DNA from: Limnothrix sp. CACIAM 69d | Lineage (GTDB): Bacteria; Cyanobacteriota; Cyanobacteriia; CACIAM-69d | Reading direction: 5' to 3' | Assembly: GCA_001913845.2 (NCBI GenBank) | Contig: MKGP02000082.1 | Span: 62,001-126,000, forward strand | Length of the DNA: 64,000 nt | Shown here: positions 36,893 through 46,253 of the stretch, piece after piece | Layout of the letters: each line of letters starts with the position of its first letter | How positions within the stretch are numbered: the stretch's first letter is position 1 | Made by a program: the position numbers and the translations under genes | Notes under the pieces: generated by a model | The model's database searches: none | Told to the model about the DNA's origin: nothing | What the model saw: only the letters and a program-made list of their open reading frames with translations

Positions 36893-37916
36893 TGAATACT
36901 CAATCCACGTTAATCCACTGGATCCACCGATCCAAAGGCAGGGCTACAACGGTCAGGATTTCCCTATTTTGTCGCAGATTTGGTGCGATCGGGCCGCCCT
37001 AGCCCCATCACCCGCTAGCCTCATCTCGATCGGGCGATCGTCCAATCCACATTTTGAATTCAGTTGGTTTGCTCCTCAGAAAGGGGTTAAATCCCAACCG
37101 ATAAGGTCACAATTCCTAGTGATCTCGATCAATATTCCAAGCCGTCGCAATTCTCTATACTTCTCAGACCTCATTCAAACTCCCAGTTGACGCGTTAATC
37201 GACACTCAAAAACATCAGTACTGACAATTGCCTGACCGTTCACTAATCAGTCCTATCAGCCGCTCGATCGCGCTTATCCTCTTGGTCAGATCGATCCAAA
37301 ATTGCCTGATCAACTATTCACAGATCCGCACTTCACGGATCGATCGCCACGGATCATCCTGAATCCTCATGCTTGCTGATGAACAATCAAGAAACCCAAG
37401 GTAGCTTGCGATCACAGCTCTGACTGACTGCTGAATTACCGCCCAAATGATCGTTGTCACAAAAATAATTTGAACCCAGAATTCAAATCATCATCAACAG
37501 CAATCTTAAGAGGATGTCTGAAAAGCCAAAATTGCTACTCTGTACGCTCCAGTGATCGACATAGACAAGGGGCTTGAGCATCTTGCCCCCACAACTATTG
37601 GTGTTTGGTACGGGTCAAAAGATACTTTTCAAATATTCTCTAATGATTGCCAACATGATTAGCCTAGGTTTAATTCGAGATAAATATTTTTAAAACTTTC
37701 TTGTAGATTTTTTTGTTTCGCTTTTTGTGCAAGAAGATCGATTTTTATGCATTACCTGTGTATTCTTTTATATTGAGTATATTTCCATATGCAGTGTGTG
37801 ATCGGCATCTCTTCTTGTCTTGAATATTGACTGAAAAATTTTTGTTGCTTGTTGAAGTGAATTGGCTACGGACGTTGATTGTTTAAGCCCTTACCGACAG
37901 AATCAAGCCCCTAACC
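36893..37916. other. 1-kb spacer upstream of deoC and the GAF-PAS kinase
   Basis: No gene seen. It holds one miniature element (37510-37640) and, beyond it, an AT-rich tract (37650-37880) with long A/T runs just before the kinase start. The tract resembles the AT-rich spacer at 3.3-4.4 kb, which also precedes a kinase of the same subfamily. Confidence 0.5.
37510..37640 (+). mobile_element. 131-bp miniature element (MITE-like), copy 3
   Basis: Ends GAGGATGTCTGAAAAG and CTTTTCAAATATTCTC, TAA direct repeats at 37507-37509 and 37641-37643. The core palindrome is imperfect (CAAGGGGCTTGAGCATCTTG). It lies 277 bases upstream of the kinase start. Confidence 0.85.
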
Positions 37917-39680
37917 ATGATTCATCTGTCAACGCTGTTTCGAGTCTCCCAGGCGATCGCTCGCACCATTGAAATCAATGAGCTGCTGCAAGTATTGTCC
38001 AGCCATGTTCTGGAATATTCAGGAGCAGAAAAATGTGCCCTCCTTCTATTGCAAGATGGCGAGTGGGAACTGCGGGCCCTGGCAGATTCTCGAGGAGTAC
38101 AACTAACAACGCTACCTCTTGCACATAGTCAAGATGTGCCTATTAAACTCATTCAATATTCAGAAACGTACCTAAAACCAATTGCTATTGAAGACCTCTG
38201 CACTGATTTGCCTGTCATTGGCAATTATTTAAAAATTCATCGCCCTCAGAGTTTGCTTTGCTTGCCATTGCTGAACCAAGAAACTCTATTGGGCATTTTA
38301 TATCTGGAACATCGATCGGCTCGGGGACTTTTTACGGACGATCGGCTGATGGTTTTGGATTGCTTGGCGAACCAAGCCGCGATCGCCCTAGATCATGCAA
38401 GGCTTTACCAAACCGTGCAGCGCAATGAATCTCGGTTGCGTGCCGTGTATGAGTCTAATAATGATGCGATTATGCTTCTGAGCGAAAAGTGCTTTGTGGA
38501 TTGCAATTCGGCAACATTGGCTATCTTTAAGTGCCCAGCGAAATCAGAATTTTGTGGTAAACATCCTTCGCAAATTTCTCCGGAATATCAACCCAACGGG
38601 CGCTTATCGAGCGAGGCTGCGACTGATCATATTGTGACGGCACTCACCCGGGGCTATGACCGTTTTGAGTGGCAACATTGCCGCTGGGATGGTTCGGAAT
38701 TTATTGCCGAAGTGCAGCTCTGCCGAATGGAAATAGATGATCAAGCAATTTTGCAGGCGATCGTCCGAGATATTAGCGATCGAAAGGCCGTGGAGGCGGC
38801 CATTCGCCAAAAGTCTAAAGAATTAGAACAGGCACTCTGGCAACTGCAAAAGACACAATTGCAATTGGTGCAAATTGAAAAAATGTCGGTTTTGGGAAAT
38901 TTGGTGGCAGGAGTAGCCCACGAAATCAATAACCCGATCGGGTGCATTGTGGGCAATGTCAGTGTCATGCAGAACTACGTGACCGATTTAATCGAAACCT
39001 TGGATCTCTATCAAGCCAATTTTCCTGAGCCGGGCATCACCATTGAACAGCAATTAGATGCGATCGACCTGGACTATTTGCGGCAAGATGTGCCGGATGT
39101 GATGCAAGCGATTAAGGATTCGGGCGATCGAATTGCTGCCATTAGCCAGAGTCTGAGAACATTTTCGCGAACCGATGGGGCTGAAAAGCAACTTTTTAAC
39201 GTGCATGATGGGCTTGATAGTACGGTCTTGATCTTGCGACATCGGCTCAAGGCTAACGGGCAACGACCGAAAATTGAAGTGGTGACCCACTATGGTCAGT
39301 TGCCAGAAATTAACTGCTTTCCGGGGCAACTCAACCAGGTTTTCATGAATATTTTGGCCAACGCGATCGACGCGATCGATGAATTGAGCGAAGGCAAAAG
39401 TTTTCAAGAATTAGCCCAATCACCGCACCAAATTACGATCAGCACAAGGGCGATCGAGTCGGAAATTCAAATTATGATTGCGGATGATGGGCCGGGAATG
39501 CCCCCTGAAGTGCAGCGGCGAATTTTTGACTATATGTTCACCACCAAAGAAGTGGGCAAAGGAACCGGCTTAGGGTTGGCCATTGCCCATCAAATTGTGG
39601 TGGAAACCCATGGCGGGACGATCGATTTGCAATCTCAAGTGGGCGAAGGCAGCACATTCACGCTCACTCTGCCCTGTTGA
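37917..39680 (+). CDS. GAF-PAS sensor histidine kinase
   Basis: 587 residues, soluble. Residues 10-165 are a GAF domain (ARTIEINELLQVLSSHVLEYSG, IHRPQSLLCLPLLNQETLLG). Residues 170-290 are a PAS-like domain ending in VRDISDRKAVEAA. A coiled coil leads to the kinase core with His335 (AGVAHEINNP), the N-box NILANAIDA, G1 DDGPGM and G2 GKGTGLGLA. The start falls where the GAF of long cyanobacterial AAA-kinase proteins normally begins, so it may be a truncated relative or a natural short form. No chromophore-binding Cys is evident. The core is paralogous to that of the permease-kinase at 730. No response regulator lies beside it. Confidence 0.88.
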   Translation: MIHLSTLFRVSQAIARTIEINELLQVLSSHVLEYSGAEKCALLLLQDGEWELRALADSRGVQLTTLPLAHSQDVPIKLIQYSETYLKPIAIEDLCTDLPVIGNYLKIHRPQSLLCLPLLNQETLLGILYLEHRSARGLFTDDRLMVLDCLANQAAIALDHARLYQTVQRNESRLRAVYESNNDAIMLLSEKCFVDCNSATLAIFKCPAKSEFCGKHPSQISPEYQPNGRLSSEAATDHIVTALTRGYDRFEWQHCRWDGSEFIAEVQLCRMEIDDQAILQAIVRDISDRKAVEAAIRQKSKELEQALWQLQKTQLQLVQIEKMSVLGNLVAGVAHEINNPIGCIVGNVSVMQNYVTDLIETLDLYQANFPEPGITIEQQLDAIDLDYLRQDVPDVMQAIKDSGDRIAAISQSLRTFSRTDGAEKQLFNVHDGLDSTVLILRHRLKANGQRPKIEVVTHYGQLPEINCFPGQLNQVFMNILANAIDAIDELSEGKSFQELAQSPHQITISTRAIESEIQIMIADDGPGMPPEVQRRIFDYMFTTKEVGKGTGLGLAIAHQIVVETHGGTIDLQSQVGEGSTFTLTLPC

Positions 39681-39756
39681 ACGCCTGGCGAAAGGCTCGA
39701 TCGAGAACCGGAGAGGATGCCTGAGTGGGTCTGAGCTTTGGGGCGATCGGCAGAGG

Positions 39757-40392
39757 CTAAGCCGCAGGGGTGGGTGTGAGTTGCCCTTGCTGAAGCTGCC
39801 AACAGCGATCGGCCACATCCAAAAGGTCACTGGGATCATGGGTGACCACCAATAAAGTCCAGTGGGCCTTCAATCGCGACAGCAAACCGGCCAACTGTTG
39901 CCGCATGGACCAATCCAAACCGGCGGTGGGTTCGTCCAACAGCAAAATGCTGGGTTGGCGAATCAGTTGCACCGCCAGAGCCAAGCGCCGTTGCTGGCCA
40001 CCGCTGAGGGTGTAGGGCGAAAGATTCAGGGCTAACTGTTCTAACCCCACAGCGGTCAGAGCCTCGTGAATTTGCTCTGAGCTAATTTCCGGGTGGCCCA
40101 GCCGTAACTCTTCGAGCACCGTGGAGCCGCAAAAATGCCGCTCAGGAAATTGAAACACCAACCCCGCTAACTGTTGCAGGGACTCGGGAAAGAGGGGGCG
40201 ATCGCGCCACAGCACTTGTCCGCTGGTTTGGCTGGCCAAGCCGGCCAAAATTTCCAACAGGGTGCTTTTGCCGGAGCCGCTGGGGCCAATCACTAGGGTC
40301 AGTTGTTGGGGAACCAATTCCAGATTCACTTGGTGCAAAATGGCCTTGGCGGCGGCGGCGGGGTGATAGCTAACGGAGTCCAAACGCAGCAT
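39757..40392 (-). CDS. ABC transporter ATPase (CbiO/EcfA-like)
   Basis: 211 residues, a single ABC domain. Walker A GPSGSGKST, Q-loop VFQFPERHF with the extra FPERH of the cobalt/biotin ECF family, signature LSGGQQRRLALA, Walker B ILLLDEPTAGLD and a His switch VVTHD. The short length lacks the C-terminal extension of EcfA. The membrane partner is not in the window. Likely importer energiser for a vitamin or metal, or an ABCI-type plastid-like ATPase. Confidence 0.87.
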   Translation of the reverse strand: MLRLDSVSYHPAAAAKAILHQVNLELVPQQLTLVIGPSGSGKSTLLEILAGLASQTSGQVLWRDRPLFPESLQQLAGLVFQFPERHFCGSTVLEELRLGHPEISSEQIHEALTAVGLEQLALNLSPYTLSGGQQRRLALAVQLIRQPSILLLDEPTAGLDWSMRQQLAGLLSRLKAHWTLLVVTHDPSDLLDVADRCWQLQQGQLTPTPAA

Positions 40393-40518
40393 GGAAGAAA
40401 GGGGGCGCGGAGGTGGATCGGGCCCTATTGTAGGGGGCTAATCAACGGCTCGAATGAATGATTCAACGCATGTTCGATTGTTCGATCCGATATTTCGATA
40501 CGTTCAGGAGTGATGGTT

Positions 40519-41511
40519 ATGGATCTCGGCCGCTTTGTTGCTCAAGGGCGATCTCCTTTGTGGGCCGATCGCGCTCGAAAGCGATCGACTCGGCCCCGCC
40601 TGTCCCGATCGAGGTCAATATCAATGGCTTGGGTGGCTGGGGCGATCGGGCTGCTCTGGGGCTGGGGTGCTCTGCCGGCCGGGGCGGATCCGTTCCGGTC
40701 TCAAAATCCTCGCCCCGTGGGCGATCGGGCGGAAGCAGCCTTCGTCATGCTGTTCAAAAATGGCAATTACCCCGCCGCCCGCCGTTTAGCCCAAGAGGCG
40801 ATCGCCCAAGAACCCCAAGAGCCTTTGGGCTATGCCTTGGCCGGTGCATTGGCCTATCTTGATGGCCAGTGGGATCAGGTGCAAACCGCCGCCAATCAGA
40901 CCCTCGCCGCCGCCAGCACCCTCAAAACCACGGATGCCCTGCGCGGTAATCTCTACATCGGCGTGGGACATTTTTTGGAAGGGGCGTTTATTGTGTCCGA
41001 AGGGGGTCGTGGCCCCCTCCAAGGCGCACCAGAAGCCCTGGCCAAACTGTCCCAGGTGAACGAAGCCTTGGATGCAGCGGCGGCCATCAGCCCCAACGAT
41101 CCGGAACTGAACTTGATTCGGGGATCGCTGGATGTGTTGTTGGCGGATAATTTGCCCTTTGGCAATGTGGATGGGGCTGTGAATTCCCTCCAGCGGGGCA
41201 GCCCCGACTATGTGGTCGATCGCCTGTTGGCTGCCATTTACCGCCGTCGCAAAAACTTTTCCCAGGCGATCGCCTCAGTCGATCGCGCCTTGGCCAAAAG
41301 TCCCCAAAATCCCGATCTTTGGCATTTAAAAGGGCAAATTCTCTACGAACAAGGACGCAGCAGTCAAAATCTTGATTTGCTGAAACAATCGGAAGCCCTA
41401 TTTTTGCAGGTGTTAGCCCAGCGCGAGCAAATGCCCCGCGCCGTGATTCGGCACTTGGAAAAAAACGAGTTGCGGCGAGTGCAGCGGGAAATTCGCAACC
41501 TGCGCGGCTAA
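40519..41511 (+). CDS. Exported TPR-repeat protein (Sll0314/Alr1548-like)
   Basis: 330 residues from the ATG at 40519, chosen because CAGGAG lies 8 bases before; upstream GTG/ATG codons at 40510 and 40513 are possible. A basic N-terminus and a hydrophobic segment (MAWVAGAIGLLWGWGALPAGADP) form a signal peptide. Tetratricopeptide helices follow, such as ARRLAQEAIAQEPQEPLGYALAGALAYLDG and QAIASVDRALAKSPQNPDLWHLKGQ. This matches the cyanobacterial Sll0314/Alr1548 family of secreted TPR proteins, whose role is unknown. An 84-bp hairpin repeat lies downstream. Confidence 0.8.
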   Translation: MDLGRFVAQGRSPLWADRARKRSTRPRLSRSRSISMAWVAGAIGLLWGWGALPAGADPFRSQNPRPVGDRAEAAFVMLFKNGNYPAARRLAQEAIAQEPQEPLGYALAGALAYLDGQWDQVQTAANQTLAAASTLKTTDALRGNLYIGVGHFLEGAFIVSEGGRGPLQGAPEALAKLSQVNEALDAAAAISPNDPELNLIRGSLDVLLADNLPFGNVDGAVNSLQRGSPDYVVDRLLAAIYRRRKNFSQAIASVDRALAKSPQNPDLWHLKGQILYEQGRSSQNLDLLKQSEALFLQVLAQREQMPRAVIRHLEKNELRRVQREIRNLRG

Positions 41512-41598
41512 TTTGGAATTTGGGCCCCTAATTTGGAATCAGTAGACCTCTTTCACGAAAACCCCTTTCCTTCAGATCGGCTGATCAACGATCATCTT

Positions 41599-41682
41599 GT
41601 AGGTTGGGTTGAGGCACGAAACCCAACGACAGCCAGCTTCGTAGTGATTGAGTCAGGTTTCGCAAAGCTCAACCCAACCTAC
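41599..41682. repeat. 84-bp hairpin repeat with 15-bp perfect inverted ends
   Basis: GTAGGTTGGGTTGAG (41599-41613) is matched by CTCAACCCAACCTAC (41668-41682), with a second inner pair CGAAACC/GGTTTCG. This is the widespread GTAGGTTGGGTT-type element of bacterial genomes. A TAGACCTCTTTCACG motif resembling an end of the element at 53539 lies just before it (41542). Confidence 0.75.
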
Positions 41683-41740
41683 CGGAGAACTTCGGTTGTT
41701 CGGTTAGGGCCGGAATCCCCATGCCTTTAGGGAGGAGGTC

Positions 41741-41769
41741 AAAAAAAAGCAGGGGCCGAAGCCCCCTGC
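41741..41769 (-). terminator. Rho-independent terminator of the Ala/Pro-rich gene
   Basis: On the minus strand: stem GCAGGGGGC / GCCCCTGC around a TTCG tetraloop, followed by a run of eight T. It lies 84 bases after the stop at 41853. Confidence 0.9.
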
Positions 41770-41852
41770 TGAATGGGTACTGAATCCTGAAATCTTGCTG
41801 AATTGATGATTTGCACCAGATCGATCGCCCAAACAGGTCGATCGAATCAGCC

Positions 41853-42242
41853 CTAGCGGCGACCCATATCCCGGGCCATATCCTTGAAGCCATTCAGGCT
41901 GGGGCCCGGACGACGACGCGGCGTGTTGCTGGGCACAAACTTCGATGCAAAAGCCGTTTCCGGCGGCAGGGTCACCGGGGCCGGAGCGGGCTTGGGCGGC
42001 TCGGGCGGCTTGGCCGGGGCTGCGGCCTTGGCTGCTTTAATGCTGGTTTTGGTGCTCTTGGGAGCTGGGGCCGGAGCTTCCGGAGCAGCGGCCACGGGGG
42101 CTGCCGGTTCCGCAACCACAGCGGGTGCTTGGGGAGCCGGGGCGGCCGGGGTGCTGTCCCCCGTACCTTCTGCATCACCAATTTCCAAGAAGAAAGCGTC
42201 TTTTTGGGAACCGAAGAGGTTCTTCAGGGGGCCGATCGGCAT
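41853..42242 (-). CDS. Ala/Pro-rich protein with basic C-terminal tail, unknown function
   Basis: 129 residues from the ATG at 42242. A structured-looking start (PIGPLKNLFGSQKDAFFLEIGD) and end (SLNGFKDMARDMGRR) flank a central 75 residues almost wholly Ala, Pro, Lys and Thr, a disordered linker. I do not recognise the family. A strong terminator follows, and an operator-like palindrome and a GTA-N8-TAC motif lie 170-210 bases upstream, so it is an independent and probably regulated transcript. Confidence 0.6.
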   Translation of the reverse strand: MPIGPLKNLFGSQKDAFFLEIGDAEGTGDSTPAAPAPQAPAVVAEPAAPVAAAPEAPAPAPKSTKTSIKAAKAAAPAKPPEPPKPAPAPVTLPPETAFASKFVPSNTPRRRPGPSLNGFKDMARDMGRR

Positions 42243-42412
42243 GGTTTCGTCGTCAGGTGAGTGGTGGGGTTTTGGCCGTTGCGAGAACCGTTGCGGGATT
42301 GATGAGGCGATCGCAAGTGAGACAGCGCCCTGACGCTCCACATAGGAAGTGGCTCTGGGGCAAGGTTCGGGGTCGATCGCCAAGACAGCAATTGCGCTGG
42401 CTGCTCATTCAC

Positions 42413-42433
42413 CTGTAAAGGCGGTCTTTACAG
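42413..42433. promoter_or_regulatory. Operator-like palindrome CTGTAAAG - 5 bases - CTTTACAG
   Basis: Perfect 8-bp arms about a GCGGT spacer, 170 bases upstream of the start at 42242. Resembles a dimeric regulator site or a short hairpin. Confidence 0.5.
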
Positions 42434-42438
42434 ACTAG

Positions 42439-42452
42439 GTACAATTGCTTAC
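42439..42452. promoter_or_regulatory. Candidate NtcA-type site GTACAATTGCTTAC
   Basis: A match to GTA-N8-TAC, the consensus of the cyanobacterial nitrogen regulator NtcA. A downstream -10 box at the expected distance is not clear, and one such match per ~4 kb is expected by chance. Confidence 0.3.
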
Positions 42453-42633
42453 AAAATGCAATGTTTCGCAACACTTGTTCTCAGCATTGTATCTGTCCTC
42501 GGTTCGATCGACGAGGGGCCATGGATGATTGTCTGGAATTGATGTTTTGATCGCTGGTGTTTTTACGTTTCGGATCCTTTGGATCTTTCGGATCTTTTGG
42601 ATTTTTGGGATCTCGACGTTCACGGAGCGATCG

Positions 42634-44121
42634 CTAGCGAGTGAGGCGACGTTCGATCGCGTCCGCCACCGCCGTGGCCACCGCAACCCGCGCAAAGTAC
42701 TTATCCTCTGCGGCAATCAAAGTCCAAGGTGCCAAGGGCGTGTGGGTTCGTTGCACCATTTGGTTCACCGCCACCGAATACAGGGGCCACTGCTCCCGAT
42801 TGCGCCAATCTTCGTCAGTGAGTTTGTATTGCTTGAAGGGATTGTCTTTGCGTTCCTGGAACCGGCGCAGTTGTTCTTCTGGGCTGATGTGCAACCAAAC
42901 TTTCACCAGCACCATGCCACTGGACATTAATTGGCTTTCAAATTCATTAATTTCCTGATAGGCCCGTCGCCACTCCGTTTCGGTGGCAAATCCTTCAATC
43001 CGTTCCACCAAAACCCGTCCATACCACGATCGATCAAAAATCCCGATCGTGCCCGCCGCCGGTAACCAGCGCCAAAATCGCCATAGGTAGTGGTGTGCGC
43101 GTTCCTCCGCCGTGGGGGCCGCGAAGGCATGAACCGCATAGCTGCGAGGATCCAACATGCCCGTCAACCGCGAGATGGCTCCCCCCTTGCCCGCCGCGTC
43201 CCAACCTTCAAACAACACCAACACGGGTAACCGTTGGCGATGGATTTGCATTTGCAGCGATCGCAGCCGGGCCTGTTGTTCTGCCAGCTTCCGTTCATAT
43301 TTACTGCGAGACAGGGCTTGACTGAGGTTTACCCGCGCTAGCAAGTCCGGTTCACCGGGATGCAACTCCGCTTGGGCCGGCAGAAGGGGCGGAGGAGACG
43401 CTTGGCTGCGTTGGCGATCGAGCGCTCCGGCAATGGTGGCAATGGTTTCGCTCAACACTTTGATCACCGCCCAGCGGCGACTGTTGCCTTCCACCAAAAT
43501 CCAAGGAGCTGCTCCTGTGCTGGTTTCCGCCAGCATCGCTTCCGCCAAGTCCCGATATTGGCGATAGTGCTTGGCCTGTTGCCAATCTTCCGGTCGCACC
43601 CGCCAAGCCTGAAAAGGATCCGCTTGGTATTTTTTCAGGCGCTTTTTCAGCTCATCACGGCCGAGATGAATAAAAAATTTGGCGATCGCCGCGCCTTCAT
43701 CCGCCAACTGTCGCTCAAAGGCATTCACTTCCCGGGTGGCTTCGGGAAATTGTGGATCCGGCAGCCGGCCAAATAGGCGATCTTCTAGCAGGTGGCTATA
43801 CCAACTGTGATAGAACAGCCCGATCGTGCCCGCTTCCGGCAACCGCAACCAAAAACGCCGCAACCAGGGAAATCCCAGCTCATGGGGTTCGGGCGGAAAA
43901 ATTGGATGAACCTGAAAGCCTCTTGGATCCAAGGAGTCGCGTAATTCTTTGACGATCGCCCCCTTGCCCGCCGCCGCCCAGCCTTCCAGGGCAATAATCA
44001 CCGGTAATTGGGCTTCCCGACAGTCCGCTTGGAGCGATCGCAACTGAAGAGCCAAGCGATCGCGCTCTGCGACATAGGTGGCCTTATCCAGCTTCAGGCT
44101 GAGATCCAACATGTCCAGCAT
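42634..44121 (-). CDS. Tandem PPK2 protein, polyphosphate:AMP phosphotransferase-like
   Basis: 495 residues from the ATG at 44121, which has GGAGG at good spacing. Two PPK2 domains: Walker A EGWAAAGKG near residues 46-54 and EGWDAAGKG near 305-313. In the second domain the lid motif reads IFDRSWYGRVLVER, as in active enzymes. In the first domain the Asp-Arg pair before SWY is Tyr-His (FYHSWYSHLLEDRLFG), so the first domain is probably inactive. This layout is that of class II PPK2 (Pap), which makes ADP from AMP with polyphosphate. It stands alone. Confidence 0.88.
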   Translation of the reverse strand: MLDMLDLSLKLDKATYVAERDRLALQLRSLQADCREAQLPVIIALEGWAAAGKGAIVKELRDSLDPRGFQVHPIFPPEPHELGFPWLRRFWLRLPEAGTIGLFYHSWYSHLLEDRLFGRLPDPQFPEATREVNAFERQLADEGAAIAKFFIHLGRDELKKRLKKYQADPFQAWRVRPEDWQQAKHYRQYRDLAEAMLAETSTGAAPWILVEGNSRRWAVIKVLSETIATIAGALDRQRSQASPPPLLPAQAELHPGEPDLLARVNLSQALSRSKYERKLAEQQARLRSLQMQIHRQRLPVLVLFEGWDAAGKGGAISRLTGMLDPRSYAVHAFAAPTAEERAHHYLWRFWRWLPAAGTIGIFDRSWYGRVLVERIEGFATETEWRRAYQEINEFESQLMSSGMVLVKVWLHISPEEQLRRFQERKDNPFKQYKLTDEDWRNREQWPLYSVAVNQMVQRTHTPLAPWTLIAAEDKYFARVAVATAVADAIERRLTR

Positions 44122-44831
44122 GGCTTGTCCTCCAGGCGAGCAGTGGCACGAAGCAACGGCAGCAAGCATAGTGAATTGCGGGCGTGACGGAGCCTGATGT
44201 GCCATCACCGCCATCGCCAACCACCACAGCGCGGCCTTGCGCTGGTTGCCATCAATTGCCACAACCTTAGCGATTGCTGTTCCGGTCTGCTGCAAAACGT
44301 AAAGAAGACTTTAGTCGAGCAACTCCTCAGCCCGATCGTCATCCATCCAAATTGCCGCGAAAACGGCCGCAATTTCCCGAAAACAGCTCGATCGGCAAGC
44401 GTTCGATCGGGCCACCTGGCAGGGTGGGATTGACGAAATTTGGAGGTCTTGCCCGCAAGTTCCATTAAGTTTCAATCAAGTTTCAAAGGAGTTTTTTGAG
44501 TTGCGATTCAAAAATTATTAAATCTTAGTCAATGTTTTTGATCGTTAGGAATTTGATCATTTTCGATTTCAGTTTTGATCAATGTCCTATGAATGCTTAA
44601 TGTTGATTAGGGTTCAATAGTTTTGCCTGTAATCTATGCTCTATCTACGCCTTGAAACCTTGATTGGAATTTCTTAGCCGGACAACTCAGACCATCCAAC
44701 TCATTCCTAGCCAATTGAATCAAAGCCGCTGCCTTTGGTTATTCATTGCTTGGACTTGAGGTCAAGGATTGCCAAATCGAAATTCAGGGCTAGGGGGGTG
44801 CTCATTGCGATTATTACTCCCTGAGTTGGTA
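44122..44831. other. Spacer, AT-rich in its right part
   Basis: 710 bases between the PPK2 gene and the glutamine-rich gene. No convincing gene. The stretch 44465-44750 is AT-rich with repeated TTTTGATC and TTTCAA words. It presumably carries the divergent promoters. Confidence 0.5.
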
Positions 44832-45791
44832 ATGGGTATGACTGATTCTTGGCGCGATCAGATGCAGTCGGTGGTTTTGGAGCTAGGGCAAATCTCGCTA
44901 AGGACGGCAGAAGCGGTTCAATGCCTCTCCAGTCAGCTCGATCGGCTGAGTCAATGCTTGGAACAGCAGGGTGAGTTTTTGCAAAAAACCTTGCAGCAAC
45001 AAGGACAACAAATCGAAGAAAAGATTGAACGCCAAATCGAACAGCAACTTGAATTGCAAAGCTGGAAAATTCAGCAACAATCGAAGGAAATTCATCAACA
45101 GATGAATCAGCAAGTTAATCAACAAATTGAACAACAAATCGAACAACAAGTTGAACAACAAGTTAGTCAGCAGATTAGCGAGCAAATTGAGCGACAAATT
45201 CAGCAGCAAATTGAGCTGCAAAATCAGCAAATGCAGCAAATTCAGCAACAGGGGCAACAATTGCAACAGGTTCTAGAGCAATTCTGCCAACGCACTCTTG
45301 AACAACAGGCGCAACATTGGGAACAGCAGGGGCAGTTATTGGCCCAACAGAATCAACATTTGCAACAGCAAGGACAGCAAATTAAACAGCAGGAATATCA
45401 GGTGTTTGCCCTTTGCGATGTGTTGCAAGCTTTGGTGAGTCAGCAGACGGCTACTCATCAATCGATGGCTCAACTGATAGACCGGTGCGATCTGCCATCG
45501 CCCCCACCGGCTGAGGCATTGCGTACCCTGTCGCCCTGGGTAACTGCCGGAACAACGGGGGGTGATGGATTGGCCAAGGTCGATCGCGCCGATCGGTTGG
45601 ACAACGCCCAAGCGGCCGCGAACGCCGGTCACCCTGCGGAATCCGATCACCCTTTGGCCCTTGCTGCTCCGCCAAGTCTCTGGCCAAGTTCGGAGTCGAT
45701 CGCCCCTCAGACCTTTGGGGAAAGTCCGCCTTTAGGGCCAACCCTACCCTATGAAGATGTATCCTTTGCTACCGGCTACTCAGTTGGATAA
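44832..45791 (+). CDS. Glutamine-rich coiled-coil protein
   Basis: 319 residues from the ATG at 44832; an ATG two codons later is equally possible. After a short amphipathic start, about residues 35-205 form a long coiled coil dominated by Gln with Ile, Val or Leu at heptad positions (QQIEQQIEQQVEQQVSQQIS). The repetition is short and internal, so the DNA is also repetitive (CAACAAATTGA units). The C-terminal 110 residues are Ala/Pro/Asp-rich and unstructured. No domain is recognised. It could be a filament, scaffold or partner of the next gene, but a 460-base gap separates them. Confidence 0.7.
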   Translation: MGMTDSWRDQMQSVVLELGQISLRTAEAVQCLSSQLDRLSQCLEQQGEFLQKTLQQQGQQIEEKIERQIEQQLELQSWKIQQQSKEIHQQMNQQVNQQIEQQIEQQVEQQVSQQISEQIERQIQQQIELQNQQMQQIQQQGQQLQQVLEQFCQRTLEQQAQHWEQQGQLLAQQNQHLQQQGQQIKQQEYQVFALCDVLQALVSQQTATHQSMAQLIDRCDLPSPPPAEALRTLSPWVTAGTTGGDGLAKVDRADRLDNAQAAANAGHPAESDHPLALAAPPSLWPSSESIAPQTFGESPPLGPTLPYEDVSFATGYSVG

Positions 45792-46253
45792 TTCCCTGCG
45801 ATATGATGGGGCCCAAAACCGCTTAAGGTGTTCTTAATTCGCCGTTTGAACCGGATATTTCCCGGATTGTTCACTGGCTTGGGGAATAGTGGATTTTACG
45901 GTGGGCTTTTGCGGATGGGGGCCGATCGCGCCTGAAGACCCTCGCGCCTGATGATTACGGCCATGGACTGAGAAGTGAAATTCAGACACTGCGATTCAGA
46001 CGCTGCGATCCAGACGTTACGATTCCAACGGTCAGAAGTACGGTATTCCTAACCCCCTGGCAGAGCGATCGCGCCATGTGTTCTGAAGTTGCTGCCGTAG
46101 TTGCCGCCGTACAATGGCCATGGGGTTTTTCGGCCCCATGGGGTTCATCCAAGGCGATCGACATCCTGTGCCATTCGGTGGCAGGTTGCTGATCCGTGTC
46201 AATGGTTGTCGTGAAATATCGATGTTTTGTATTGCCTGAGGTTAGCACCGCCG
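45792..46253. other. Spacer with a short direct repeat
   Basis: Three imperfect copies of GCGATTCAGACGCT-like sequence lie near 45980-46015. Otherwise no gene is seen. The promoter for the gene at 46254 should be here. Confidence 0.4.

Larger units (their letters stand above)
42243..42633. other. Promoter-side spacer of the Ala/Pro-rich gene
   Basis: No gene. It contains the operator-like palindrome at 42413 and the GTA-N8-TAC motif at 42439. The part near 42540-42620 has a short run of repeated TTTTGGATC/TTTCGGATC. Confidence 0.5.

Noticed and set aside
39712..39735. GAGGATGCCTGAG, resembling the miniature element's end
   Set aside because: Only one end is present, with no core, second end or target duplication.
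44898..45266. 122-codon minus-strand frame of nearly pure Leu/Asn/Leu repeats
   Set aside because: It is the reverse reading of the Gln-rich coiled-coil gene; CAA repeats read backwards as TTG, so the Leu-rich product is an artefact.
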